Shown: positions 42,722 through 51,528, counted from the first letter of the stretch. The stretch: 64,000 bases of DNA from RUG572 sp964386385 (GCA_964386385.1 CAYLRN010000005.1:116824-180823); one strand, 5' to 3'. Notes: generated by a model not told the origin, from the letters alone. Made by a program: numbers and translations.

Positions 42722-43818
42722 GCGTCCTCCACTGTCACGCTGTCAAGTTCCGCCTCTTCGCGGCGGGCGTCCTCGATCTTCCGCGCCCATTTGAGGACTT
42801 CGGCGACGGGTTCGAGAAATTCTTCCGGCACGAATTCCTCGACGCGGCTCTTCGCATAGAGGGCGCGGGCCAGCGGCACGTCCTCCATGATTGGAATGCC
42901 CTCGGCCAGGGCCGTTTCGCGGATGACCTTCGCCCTGGCGTCCGCTCCCGCCACGACGACGCGCGGCAGCGGATATTCAGCCGCGTCGTAGCGGATGCCG
43001 ACGGCCAGGCGCGTCGGGTTCGTGACGACGACGTTCGCCCGCTTCGTGGCCTTCACGGGGTCGGGGCCGTTCAGCATTTCATCGCGGAACCGGCGCTGCG
43101 CCTGCTTGATTTCTGCAGAGCCTTCCATTTCCCGGTACTCGCGCTTCACCTCGTCCTTCGTCATCATCATCTGCCGGGTGAAGTTGCGTCCCTGGAACAG
43201 GCGGTCTATGACGGCGATCACGAGATACCCGAACGCGGTGTAGACGGCAAGGCGCTTCAGCATCAGCTTCAGGCACGGAAACACGTCGTCGACCGTCCCG
43301 TAGCACATCGTCAGCAGTTCGGGGATGCTGGCGCAGACGATCTTGTAGAGCAGATATGAGAGAAACGAGACCTTGACGACGTTCTTCAGGAACTCGAAGA
43401 GGTTCTTCCGCGAAAATATCCGCTTCGCGCCCTCCACTGGATTCAGCTTCTCCAGCTTCGGGACGATCGGCTCCGGCGTGAAGAGGAAGCCGATCTGCGC
43501 CACGTTCGCCGCAATGCCGATCGCGGCGGCCACGAGAACGAAGATGAAGGAATGCTTGCAGACGATCAGCGCCGCGGCCCCGGACGCCGCGCGCGTCGCC
43601 TCGGACGGTTCGCCGTCGATTCGCGACCCGATGAACGCCAGCAGGTTCGACGCGTCGTCCACGAGCTCGCCGCCCATCCATCCCAGCAGGACGAAGAGGA
43701 CGACGAGAATGGCCGTCGAAACGACGTCCCTCGACGAACAGACCTGCCCCTTCCGCCGCGCGTCGCGCAGCTTCTTCGGGGTCGGAAGTTCCGTCTTCTC
43801 TCCGCTAGTCTCCGCCAT
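42718..43818 (-). CDS. sctU: SctU/FlhB-family export apparatus switch protein
   Basis: This gene encodes 366 residues. The N-terminus GEKTELPTPKKLRDARRKGQ is the classic FlhB/SctU opening. Four membrane segments follow (about 33-50, 82-105, 143-162 and 188-207), then the cytoplasmic linker and the autocleavage domain. The normal NPTH motif reads NPTR at residues 267-270. FlhB/SctU proteins gate substrate class in flagellar and non-flagellar type III export, and cleave themselves between Asn and Pro. No other export gene is in the window. It is first in a coupled operon with a sigma factor and partner-switch proteins. Whether the system is flagellar or injectisome cannot be told here. Confidence 0.88.
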   Translation of the reverse strand: MAETSGEKTELPTPKKLRDARRKGQVCSSRDVVSTAILVVLFVLLGWMGGELVDDASNLLAFIGSRIDGEPSEATRAASGAAALIVCKHSFIFVLVAAAIGIAANVAQIGFLFTPEPIVPKLEKLNPVEGAKRIFSRKNLFEFLKNVVKVSFLSYLLYKIVCASIPELLTMCYGTVDDVFPCLKLMLKRLAVYTAFGYLVIAVIDRLFQGRNFTRQMMMTKDEVKREYREMEGSAEIKQAQRRFRDEMLNGPDPVKATKRANVVVTNPTRLAVGIRYDAAEYPLPRVVVAGADARAKVIRETALAEGIPIMEDVPLARALYAKSRVEEFVPEEFLEPVAEVLKWARKIEDARREEAELDSVTVEDA

Positions 43819-43875
43819 GCCTAAAACCGCCAGACTGCGTCACAGGATGTCCTGCGTGGCCGTTCCATGTCCGTC

Positions 43876-43905
43876 ATTCTGCCATTCCCCGGCGTACTGC
43901 GTCAA
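43876..43905 (-). promoter_or_regulatory. Promoter of the sctU-sigma-STAS operon
   Basis: Read on the minus strand: TTGACG (43905-43900), an 18-nt spacer and TGG-CAGAAT (hexamer 43881-43876). The -35 box overlaps the last codons of the upstream SGNH hydrolase gene. Confidence 0.5.
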
Positions 43906-44615
43906 AGCGAATCTAGAACGACGTCTGCTACTCGCCTTGCCATTGCCTCCCGCAAGGGCCGCTGATGATGATAGGCGTCGCTCCAGTGCGTTTCGCGGTC
44001 GTACGGATCGGCGAACGCATGGAGGTCGTTCGTCCTGCATCCGAATTCCGCCGCGACCGGCGCTGCCGCCGCATTCAGTTCGCGCACCTTTCCAACGCTC
44101 TTCTCGATTCTCACGGGCGTTGAACTCGCCCATATCAATTTCGCCCCGGGCTGCTTTCTCCGGATGAGGGCAAATGCGTCGCGAAGGCTTTTCGCCCATG
44201 CCTCCGTGGGAGTGGCGAGCGAATGAAGCCCGTTGTTGAAGTGGATGACGTCGTACTGCGCCTCGTCAAGGTGGAATTCAAGCAGCCGCATGTACCCCGG
44301 ACTTGTCAGGCAGTGGCTTGACACCCAGTAGCTGACGTTCACCCGCCCGTCGAGATTCTTCGCGACTTCGCCCTGGTATCCGTTGCATATGGAATCCCCT
44401 ACAAGAAGCACGCGAGGCAGGGACTTGTTCCCGTCCGTCAGATGGAATCCATAGGAAATCGACCATTCCGTGTTTTCGTGTCCGCGCGCAAACCTGTCCG
44501 CGGGCGGAACCGCCAAAGCGGTCAGCGCCGCAACAACGGCAATCGACGCCAGGGCAAATCCTTTCGCCGAAGCGCGCGCGCCAATTCCAGGCGTTCTTCC
44601 ATGATTGTTCGCCAT
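43902..44615 (-). CDS. Secreted SGNH/GDSL hydrolase
   Basis: This gene encodes 237 residues from the ATG at 44615 (AAGGAA 8 nt upstream). An N-terminal hydrophobic segment (GFALASIAVVAALTALAV) acts as signal or anchor. Block I is VLLVGDSICNGYQ with the nucleophile Ser, the block III region is HFNNGLHSL, and the C-terminal catalytic pair is in WSDAYHH. Family members are esterases or acetylxylan-type deacetylases. It probably acts in the periplasm on acylated glycans, like the esterase half of the protein at 17821. Confidence 0.75.
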   Translation of the reverse strand: MANNHGRTPGIGARASAKGFALASIAVVAALTALAVPPADRFARGHENTEWSISYGFHLTDGNKSLPRVLLVGDSICNGYQGEVAKNLDGRVNVSYWVSSHCLTSPGYMRLLEFHLDEAQYDVIHFNNGLHSLATPTEAWAKSLRDAFALIRRKQPGAKLIWASSTPVRIEKSVGKVRELNAAAAPVAAEFGCRTNDLHAFADPYDRETHWSDAYHHQRPLREAMARRVADVVLDSL

Positions 44616-44691
44616 CTTCCATTCCTTTCCGTGCCGGACGCGCCGCGGCATTTGGGAAATGCGCCGGCGGCACGTTCGATTTTCGCCCTGC

Positions 44692-44700
44692 ATTATAGCA
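44692..44700 (-). promoter_or_regulatory. Extended -10 promoter TGC-TATAAT (minus strand)
   Basis: On the minus strand TGC-TATAAT, hexamer 44697-44692, lies about 75 nt upstream of the SGNH hydrolase start. It is divergent from the plus-strand promoter at 44829. Confidence 0.6.
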
Positions 44701-44828
44701 AATCCCGTTCACTCGCATCCCATTCTCCCGTCGAATGCGGCATAAGGCGCCGTCGGCGGTCACGCTGCCGTCGGCGTCGCAGTGAATGGACGTCGCGCAC
44801 TGCCGCGGAAGACAAGCCCGCTGGAATA

Positions 44829-44837
44829 TGGTAGAAT
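44829..44837 (+). promoter_or_regulatory. Extended -10 promoter TGG-TAGAAT
   Basis: The hexamer 44832-44837 with TGG in front lies 12 nt before the start codon of the coiled-coil protein gene. Confidence 0.5.
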
Positions 44838-44849
44838 GATGGTTCAACC

Positions 44850-45812
44850 ATGAGACTTCCATCTTGCATATTGTCACTGCTGTTCGCCGGCATGGGCGTC
44901 GCGTGGGCGGCGTCCACGCAGGGCGCGTCGTCCGCCGAAAGGGCCGTGCCGTCCGAAGAGGCAGAAGAGGACTCCAAAGCGGAATCCGAGGCGGCGGACG
45001 ACCCAGGCTTCGAGCGCTACAAGACGATAATGGACCGGATGCCGTTCGGGCGCGAGCCGTCCGGCTTCAATCCGGACGCGCCGCCCGGCACCGCGCCGGC
45101 CGGCGGCGGACGCGGCGGGGCCGACGCGGTGGCGGAGGAGGCCGCGCGGACTGAGGAGGAACGTCGCATCCTCTCCGCCGTGCGCGTGTCCGCCATCAAC
45201 GTCACGCCGTCTGGGAAGATCGCGGTAGGCTTCACCGACTCCACTGCCCAGCCCGCCGTGAACTACTACCTGAAAGTCGGCGAAAGCCGCGACGGCTGGC
45301 TTGTGAAGGAGGCCGACGCCGACGAGCTGAAGGCCACCCTCGCCAAGGGCGACGTGGAGGTGGAGCTGGGTCTTGGACAGGGGCAGGACGGCGGCAAGGG
45401 CGCGAAGGGAGCGAAGGCCGGCCGACCGGCCGGCGCTCCCCCGCTCCCGGCGGCCGGCCGCAGCCTTCTGTCCCAGCGTCCTCCCGCCGCGGACCGGACG
45501 CAGGCCGCTTCCGCCGGCGGAAAAGGGTCGTTTGCAGAATTGAGGAATCGGCGCGCGGAGCGCGCAAGGCGCGAGGCCGAGGAGGCGGCGCGCAAGGCCG
45601 CGGCGGAGGCGGCCGCGAAGCAGGAGGCCGCCGAGAAGGAGGCGGAGGCGGCGCGTATGCGCGAGCAGACTGCCGCCGAACGCGAACAGATCAATGTGAT
45701 GCTGCAGCAGACGCAGGAGATGCTGCGAAAGCAGCGCGACGAGCGCGAAAAGCTCGAGGCGGAAAAGGCGGCGCAGGGGGAATCCGACTCTTCCGACGGA
45801 GAGGATGAATGA
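44850..45812 (+). CDS. Secreted charged coiled-coil protein of unknown function
   Basis: This gene encodes 320 residues. A signal peptide (MRLPSCILSLLFAGMGVAWA) is followed by an acidic stretch, a Gly/Pro/Ala linker and a compact beta domain at about residues 109-175 (VRVSAINVTPSGKIAVGF, VNYYLKVGESRDGWLV). The beta domain resembles the small periplasmic domains of GspC/PilP proteins only in a general way. After a second linker, a long Ala/Glu/Arg coiled coil (about 230-310) ends in an acidic tail. I do not recognise it. It may be a periplasmic component of the secretion apparatus, but it is not next to those genes. Confidence 0.55.
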   Translation: MRLPSCILSLLFAGMGVAWAASTQGASSAERAVPSEEAEEDSKAESEAADDPGFERYKTIMDRMPFGREPSGFNPDAPPGTAPAGGGRGGADAVAEEAARTEEERRILSAVRVSAINVTPSGKIAVGFTDSTAQPAVNYYLKVGESRDGWLVKEADADELKATLAKGDVEVELGLGQGQDGGKGAKGAKAGRPAGAPPLPAAGRSLLSQRPPAADRTQAASAGGKGSFAELRNRRAERARREAEEAARKAAAEAAAKQEAAEKEAEAARMREQTAAEREQINVMLQQTQEMLRKQRDEREKLEAEKAAQGESDSSDGEDE

Positions 45813-45833
45813 GGCTTCAAGGAGGTTTACGCC

Positions 45834-46664
45834 ATGACGTCCACAACTCTTGAGATGTTCCGCGAATCGCTGCTGAAGACGGGAGGCTACGAGTCTCCGA
45901 AGGAGAGGATGGGCAGGTGCGTCCGCAGACAGGGCTGGGCGACGACGCTCGGCTTCTCGTGGAGCGTGTTCGCGCTCTTCCCCAAATGCGCCATCTGGGA
46001 GTTCTTCGGGAAGTTCTCGCAGGCGAAGTGGGCGTACTTCTGCTTCGAGCCGGTCCGCACGGCGGAAAAGTACGGCGTGAAGGTCTCCGTGGACGGATGG
46101 AACAGCCGCAGGGACCACGACGGCCCCGTGGTGTTCGTCTCCAACCACATGTCCACGCTGGAAACGCTCCTCCTTCCGTTCTGCATTCTAACGTACGGGC
46201 CGTTCAACACCGTCGTGAAGACCTCCCTTGCGCATCTGCCCTGCCTTGAGCGGGCCGCGGTGCGCATGGGGCTTGTGCCGATCACGCGGACGAATCCGCG
46301 GCAGGACCTGACTACGATCCTCGAGACCGGGCGCGAGCGCATCGGACGCGGCGAGTCGTTCCTCATCTTCCCGCAGGGCACCCGGCAGGCCGTCTTCTCC
46401 CGCAAGAACTGGAGTTCCATCGGCGCGAAGCTTGCGGAGCGCACGGGCGTCCCCGTCATCCCCGTCGCCGTCAAGACCGACATCCAGCCGACGCGTCCGG
46501 GCGGAAAGGGCTGGCTCAAGGACTTCGGACACGTCGACCCCTCGAAGGACATCCGCATCTCGTGCGGTCCCGTGATCCGGGGAACTTCGCGCGAGATGCA
46601 CAAGGCCTCGTTCGACTGGATAAAGGACAAACTGGATTCCTGGGGAATGCCAACGGAAGGGTGA
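45834..46664 (+). CDS. plsC: 1-acyl-sn-glycerol-3-phosphate acyltransferase family (PlsC-like)
   Basis: This gene encodes 276 residues with a full AAGGAGGT site before the ATG. Acyltransferase block I is SNHMSTLE: His105 is the catalytic base, but the usual Asp of HX4D is Glu110. Block III is FPQGTRQ and block IV PVIPVAVKT. Hydrophobic stretches near residues 37-75 should hold it in the inner membrane. The family transfers an acyl chain from acyl-ACP or acyl-CoA to lysophosphatidic acid or a similar acceptor. The Asp-to-Glu change and the isolated position leave the acceptor uncertain. It is followed after 5 nt by a glycoside hydrolase gene. Confidence 0.8.
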   Translation: MTSTTLEMFRESLLKTGGYESPKERMGRCVRRQGWATTLGFSWSVFALFPKCAIWEFFGKFSQAKWAYFCFEPVRTAEKYGVKVSVDGWNSRRDHDGPVVFVSNHMSTLETLLLPFCILTYGPFNTVVKTSLAHLPCLERAAVRMGLVPITRTNPRQDLTTILETGRERIGRGESFLIFPQGTRQAVFSRKNWSSIGAKLAERTGVPVIPVAVKTDIQPTRPGGKGWLKDFGHVDPSKDIRISCGPVIRGTSREMHKASFDWIKDKLDSWGMPTEG

Positions 46665-46669
46665 CCGCG

Positions 46670-49324
46670 ATGCGATTGCTGAACTGTGTCTTCGGATGTC
46701 TTTTGAAGTCTTCTCGTGCGCGTGCGTCCTACGCGCTCGTCTGCTCCCTCTTCCTCTCGCCGGCTCTCAACGCCGGCTTCTTCGAGACGCATCCACCCTC
46801 TTTCTACAACGGCGCGGAGTTCCCCGGCGCCACGGGACGGCTGGAGCGGGTCGCCGGCGAACTGCATCTACACTACGACTTCGGTGGTGGCGGACACTAC
46901 GTCGCGGCGCGCTGCGCCCTGCCGGAACGCCCGGTGGCGCGGGAAATCGCATTCGAGGGCGAATGGACTGAGACGACGGCCCTCACGCTGCGGATTGTCG
47001 ATTCCACAGGGCAGACCTTCCAGAAATACCTTCATGGCGAAACCGACGGATGGGAGGAGTTCGCCGTCGCCGCGGAGGAGATCTCCCCCCACTGGGGCGG
47101 CGCGAACGACGGGCGCGTCCACTTCCCCCTGACGGCAATTTCCTTCCTTGCCGAGAACCTGACGAAGGACACTGCAGGCGGCGCGCGCGGTGCGCTCAAG
47201 GTCCGCAACGTCGTCTTCCGCGAAAAGGTGACGGCCATGCGCCGAGCCGACGAGCGTCCGGAGGCGAAGATCCCGTTCGCGCAGTCCGCCGAGGAGGCGG
47301 GGCGTCTTCGCGACGAACTCGCCCGCGCGCTGCCCGGCCTGGAGCGGACCGGCGGCGGCGCGAAGACGCGCGCCGTCTTGTCCGTCATGTCCGACTTCTA
47401 TCCGTGGATCGTGCAGGACGTGTCGCGCGGCTTCACGAACCGCGCCGAGCGCGAAGTGCGCGAGCTCGTGCGGATCGGACGCGACGAGAAGGCGCGTCTC
47501 GCCCGTGTCGCCGCCGGCGTGGAGACGGACCCGCCCGTGCCGCACTACGTTACCAGCCCCATCGAGATCCGCGGCGCAGACACGATCGCCACGCGCCAAT
47601 GGCCGGACGGCCGGCGCGAACGCGGGAACGTCTTTCTGACCGGGTTCGGCCACTTCGGCATGATCCAGCGCGAAATGGAGAAGATGCCGCCGATCGGAAA
47701 CCACATCCTCCAGATGGAGATCGGCCCCAATTCGTTCCTGCCTGACGAGAACGCCGTCAACACGAACGCGATCGCGCCGTTCCTCGCCGCCGCGGCGCGC
47801 GGCGCGAAGGAGAACGTGCAGATCTGCCTTCTGCTCAGCCCGCACTACTTCCCGAAATGGGCGCTTCGCAAATGGCCTGAACTGGAAGGGTGCGCCGGCG
47901 GCTTCTTCAAGTACTGCGTCCACGACGAGCGGGCGCAGGGCGTGATCGAGAAGAGCCTGCGGACGGTCGTTCCGCTCATCCGCGGCAACCCAGCGCTCCA
48001 TTCCGTCTGCCTCTCGAACGAGCCGGAGCAGGGGTTCTTCGGCCCTTCCTGCGCCCTGCGCGCGAAATGGCCGGACTGGCTCAAGGAACGCTACGGCACG
48101 GTCGAGGCGATGAACGCGAAGTGGGGGACTGCCTACGCGGCGTTCTCCGACGCGCCGATGCCGTCCAGCTGGAAGGAGGCGAAGAAGTCGCCGGAGACCC
48201 TGGCGTTCATCCGCTTCAGCCACGAGGCGTTCACGCGCTTCCACCGGCGCATGGCCGATGTCGTCCATGAGATCGCGCCGGAGATTCCAGTCCATTCGAA
48301 GATCATGATATTCGCCGGATTCCACGGCGGCGCCACGTACTTCTCCGTCGACCCGGAGGATTTCGGCGCGTTGAGCGACTACAACGGCAACGACTGCTAC
48401 GACAATCCGGCGTCGGGCGACGCCAATGGCTGGGCGCACAGCTGGTGGCAGATGGAGGCCGGATACGACTTCCAGCGCAGCGTGGCGGACAAGCCGATAT
48501 TCAACACGGAGAACCACCTCATCCCCGACCGCTGCAAGGCGTACGTTCCGGGCGACCACGTCTATGCGGCTCTCTGGCAGAACGCCGTGCACGGACAGGC
48601 GGCAACGACGCTCTGGGCGTGGGAGCGGGCGTACGACGAGGGGAAGAGCGATTTCAACGGGCTCATTCTCGAACGCCCGGAATGCCTGGCGGCGTGGGGA
48701 CGCTGCTCGCTTGACCTGAGCCGCCTCGCCGACGAGCTCTCGCCCATCCGCAACCAGCCGCCGACGATCCTTCTCCACTGGTCGCTCTCGTCGCAGGCCA
48801 TGTCCGGCACGCGGGGCGGCAGGTTCCTCCGCGTCTACCGCGCCGCGAACTTCCTTGGGCAGCCGCTGGGCGTGGCGACGGAGCGGATGCTGGCGGAATA
48901 CGGAAAGACCGGCGTCAGGAGGCGTCCGCTCGATTCCGCGCGCGTACTCCTCCTGCCGGATGTCTCGCACGTCCCGCCTGAAGTCCAGGCAGGAATCGAC
49001 CGCCTCGCGCGGGACGGCGTGAAGGTCGTCTCGTGCGCGGAGGGCGGCGAGAAGCGCCTGGCGCGGCGTTTCGCCGAGGAGGCCGCCGGATGGAATCTTC
49101 CCGACTTCCCGCGCGTCCATGCGCCGGACGGCCCCGAAGGCGTCTTCGGCGTCGAATCCCGCGGCTGCGTCCGGAACGGCAAGGCGTACGTGACGTGCGT
49201 CAACCACATGGACCGTCCGCTCAAGGTGCGCCTCGCGCGTCCGGGCCGTGACCTCATCACGGGCGCAGCCGTGCCGGCCGTATTCGACCTGAAGCCGCTC
49301 GTGCCGATGTTCATCGAGCATTGA
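46670..49324 (+). CDS. Secreted clan GH-A glycoside hydrolase (GH42-like beta-galactosidase type)
   Basis: This gene encodes 884 residues from the ATG at 46670, with GGAAGGG upstream; it yields a signal peptide ending near SLFLSPALNA. A beta-sandwich of about 190 residues comes first, then a TIM barrel with LSNEPEQGFFG (acid/base Glu451) and FNTENHLI (nucleophile Glu614). The WPDWLKERYGTVEAMNAKWGT segment is typical of GH42-like enzymes. A flavodoxin-like domain with LLLPDVSHVPPEVQAG and a short beta domain follow, as in GH42 trimerisation and C-terminal parts. It would act on galactosides or related glycans in the periplasm or outside. The exact family could also be a neighbouring GH-A family. 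Confidence 0.72.
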   Translation: MRLLNCVFGCLLKSSRARASYALVCSLFLSPALNAGFFETHPPSFYNGAEFPGATGRLERVAGELHLHYDFGGGGHYVAARCALPERPVAREIAFEGEWTETTALTLRIVDSTGQTFQKYLHGETDGWEEFAVAAEEISPHWGGANDGRVHFPLTAISFLAENLTKDTAGGARGALKVRNVVFREKVTAMRRADERPEAKIPFAQSAEEAGRLRDELARALPGLERTGGGAKTRAVLSVMSDFYPWIVQDVSRGFTNRAEREVRELVRIGRDEKARLARVAAGVETDPPVPHYVTSPIEIRGADTIATRQWPDGRRERGNVFLTGFGHFGMIQREMEKMPPIGNHILQMEIGPNSFLPDENAVNTNAIAPFLAAAARGAKENVQICLLLSPHYFPKWALRKWPELEGCAGGFFKYCVHDERAQGVIEKSLRTVVPLIRGNPALHSVCLSNEPEQGFFGPSCALRAKWPDWLKERYGTVEAMNAKWGTAYAAFSDAPMPSSWKEAKKSPETLAFIRFSHEAFTRFHRRMADVVHEIAPEIPVHSKIMIFAGFHGGATYFSVDPEDFGALSDYNGNDCYDNPASGDANGWAHSWWQMEAGYDFQRSVADKPIFNTENHLIPDRCKAYVPGDHVYAALWQNAVHGQAATTLWAWERAYDEGKSDFNGLILERPECLAAWGRCSLDLSRLADELSPIRNQPPTILLHWSLSSQAMSGTRGGRFLRVYRAANFLGQPLGVATERMLAEYGKTGVRRRPLDSARVLLLPDVSHVPPEVQAGIDRLARDGVKVVSCAEGGEKRLARRFAEEAAGWNLPDFPRVHAPDGPEGVFGVESRGCVRNGKAYVTCVNHMDRPLKVRLARPGRDLITGAAVPAVFDLKPLVPMFIEH

Positions 49325-49340
49325 GACGAAAGGCGACTAC

Positions 49341-50471
49341 ATGGCAGGTCTGAACGAGACCCCCGGCGGGAACCGCGTGCATCTCGCCTTCTTCGGAAGG
49401 CGCAACGCCGGCAAGTCGACGCTGATAAACGAGCTGACCGGACAGCAGGTGGCGATTGTCAGCGACCGCCCCGGCACGACGACGGACCCCGTCTCGAAGG
49501 CAATGGAGATTCTGCCGCTCGGCCCATGCCTGTTGACCGACACGGCCGGGCTTGACGACGACGACGGCGACCTTGGCGCCCTGCGCGTCGCGAAGTCGCG
49601 CGCCGTCCTTGACACGACGGATGTCGCCGTCGTCGTGACGGCGGACGGCCTCGGCCCTCTTGAAAACGACCTTGTCGCCGAATGCGCGCGGCGCGGAATC
49701 GCCTGTCTCGTCCACCGCCGCGGCGACGGAGTGGAGGAGTTGAAGAAGCGGATCGCCGCGCTCGTCCCGGACGACGCGCCGCCGCCGCTCGTGGGAGACC
49801 TCGTGGAGAAAGGCGACGTCGTCGTATGCGTCTGCCCAATCGATTCCGCCGCGCCGAAGGGCCGCCTCATTCTTCCGCAGCAGCAGGTGGTGCGGGAATT
49901 GCTCGACGCCGGCGCGATTCCGGTCGTATGCCGCGAAACGGAACTCGTCTCCGCACTGGCATCCCTTGCGCGTCCGCCGAAGTTCGCAATCACCGACTCG
50001 CAGGCGTTCGGCATCGTCTCGAAGACCCTTCCGCCGGACGTTCCGCTCACGAGTTTTTCGATCGTCTTCGCGCGTGCCAAGGGAGACCTCCATGCGTTCG
50101 CGGAAGGGGCGGCGACGATGCGTACGCTGCGCGACGGGGACGCGGTTCTCGTTTCCGAGGGGTGCACCCACCATCGCCAGTGCGGAGACATAGGGACGGT
50201 GAAGCTTCCAAAGTGGATAGAGGCGTACACCGGGCGGAAACTGCAATTCCGATGGTCGTCGGGGAACGCCTTTCCAGAGGACCTGGGCGCGTTCAGGCTG
50301 GTCGTCCACTGCGGCGGGTGCATGCTGACGCGTCGCGCCGTCCAGACGCGGATTGCCCGCTGCCGGGCGCAGGGCGTGCCGATCGTGAACTACGGCGTCT
50401 GCATTGCCGTCTGCCACGGAATCGGCTTCAGCCCCGACAGCCGAATGGTGGTCAGGAAGACCTTCCGCTGA
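49341..50471 (+). CDS. hydF: [FeFe]-hydrogenase maturation GTPase HydF
   Basis: This gene encodes 376 residues. The GTPase domain has P-loop GRRNAGKST near residue 13, the switch PGTTTDPVSK and G3 DTAGLDDD. A dimerisation domain leads to a cluster domain with the ligand pattern CxH...HCxxC: Cys275, His277, His323, Cys324 and Cys327, with 45 residues between the two His, matching HydF. HydF is the scaffold on which HydE and HydG build the 2Fe subcluster before its transfer to the hydrogenase. HydE, HydG and the hydrogenase are not in this window. It starts 16 nt after the GH gene and overlaps the convergent gene by 20 nt. It points to an anaerobic, hydrogen-metabolising host. Confidence 0.95.
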   Translation: MAGLNETPGGNRVHLAFFGRRNAGKSTLINELTGQQVAIVSDRPGTTTDPVSKAMEILPLGPCLLTDTAGLDDDDGDLGALRVAKSRAVLDTTDVAVVVTADGLGPLENDLVAECARRGIACLVHRRGDGVEELKKRIAALVPDDAPPPLVGDLVEKGDVVVCVCPIDSAAPKGRLILPQQQVVRELLDAGAIPVVCRETELVSALASLARPPKFAITDSQAFGIVSKTLPPDVPLTSFSIVFARAKGDLHAFAEGAATMRTLRDGDAVLVSEGCTHHRQCGDIGTVKLPKWIEAYTGRKLQFRWSSGNAFPEDLGAFRLVVHCGGCMLTRRAVQTRIARCRAQGVPIVNYGVCIAVCHGIGFSPDSRMVVRKTFR

Positions 50472-51519
50472 ACCGCGCGAGCATGAGCTTGAAGACATCG
50501 CCGATGCGGACGGGCCAGAGGCGCGTGGCGCGGTCGGCCTCGAGCGGACGCTGCAGGTACTTCGGCATTTCCGGGAAGAAGTCGAGGCCGGTCTTCGCCT
50601 CAAGTTCGTCGACCGTGAGAAGGTAGCGGGAGAGGTAGTCCCAGCGCCCGGCGTCCTGCGGCACGAGCAGGGCGAGGGCGCGGACGCCGTCCGAGGCCTG
50701 CGCGGCGGCGACGATGAAGAATGCGTCCGGGACGTCGATCGCCGTTCCCGCGATCTTGCGCCCTTCGGCCGACGGCACGGTCCCCGTCACCACCCACAGC
50801 TCTCCGTACTTCTGCGGCCAGAAGTCGGCCAGCCGCTGCTGGAGTTCGTTCCACGGGCCGACCTGCAGGGCTGCCGGCATCGGCGCCGCGGCGGTCATGC
50901 GGAACGCCTTTTTGAGTTCGTCCGGCCCGAAGCGCGTCGCCATGGCGTTGACGGGCAGGAGGGAGGCGCGGGCGTATGGGGACTTCGCGTAGTCGGAGGG
51001 GGAGGGCGACTTGTCCACCGAGGCGTCCTTTTGGAATTTCGGGAATCTGCCGAGCTCGAAGCGCGCGGCCTGCGGTATGCGGCAGGCGGTCCAGACGGGG
51101 TGTCCGAGCGACGGCGACCATCCGATGGCGATTTCGCCGCGCTTGAGGACGCGGACGTCGTCCGGCGCGGGGGCGGCGGTGCGGACGGGCGGGCCGGCGA
51201 AGAAGACGCTGTTGTGCGGTGGCGGGTCGTCGGAGTCGTAGACGGAATCGTGTCCGGTGGCGCCGAGCGCGTCGGAGATGAATGCCGTCCTCTCGCCGAA
51301 GTACGCCAGCGGAACGGTGAAGATGCTTTCGTGCCTTTCGAGCCATTCGGCGGGGTGGTGGACGAACCAGCAGCCGAAGGCGCATAGGGCGGCGAGAAGG
51401 GCGGCCGCGCCGCAGAGGACGATGCGCGCCATGCGGCGCGAGGCGTCCAGCGGGGACTGTCCGCCGCCTTTTTTCTTGGATTTCGCGGTTGATTTGGGAG
51501 CTGTCTTCTTCTTTGCCAT
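50452..51519 (-). CDS. Membrane-anchored NUC1/EndoG-like protein with degenerate active site
   Basis: This gene encodes 355 residues. A lysine-rich head and a membrane segment (about 31-52) precede a domain with the layout of DNA/RNA non-specific endonucleases: a SPYARASLLPVNAM segment where the DRGH box should be, VGPWNELQQRLADF, LWVVTGTVP, IDVPDAFFIVAAA, and the characteristic ELEAKTGLDFFPEMP ending. The catalytic His of DRGH is Ser186 here, and the Mg-ligand Asn before GxW appears as Gln219. It is therefore probably not an active nuclease of the usual kind; binding or a structural role is possible. It is last in a three-gene minus-strand operon and converges on hydF. Confidence 0.65.
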   Translation of the reverse strand: MAKKKTAPKSTAKSKKKGGGQSPLDASRRMARIVLCGAAALLAALCAFGCWFVHHPAEWLERHESIFTVPLAYFGERTAFISDALGATGHDSVYDSDDPPPHNSVFFAGPPVRTAAPAPDDVRVLKRGEIAIGWSPSLGHPVWTACRIPQAARFELGRFPKFQKDASVDKSPSPSDYAKSPYARASLLPVNAMATRFGPDELKKAFRMTAAAPMPAALQVGPWNELQQRLADFWPQKYGELWVVTGTVPSAEGRKIAGTAIDVPDAFFIVAAAQASDGVRALALLVPQDAGRWDYLSRYLLTVDELEAKTGLDFFPEMPKYLQRPLEADRATRLWPVRIGDVFKLMLARFSGRSS

Positions 51520-51528
51520 GGCGGTTTG

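Noticed and set aside
46868..49321. 817-codon minus-strand frame opposite the GH-A hydrolase gene
   Set aside because: It is an antisense shadow in GC-rich DNA: Arg/Val/His-rich composition, no domain, while the plus-strand frame has a signal peptide and catalytic glutamates.
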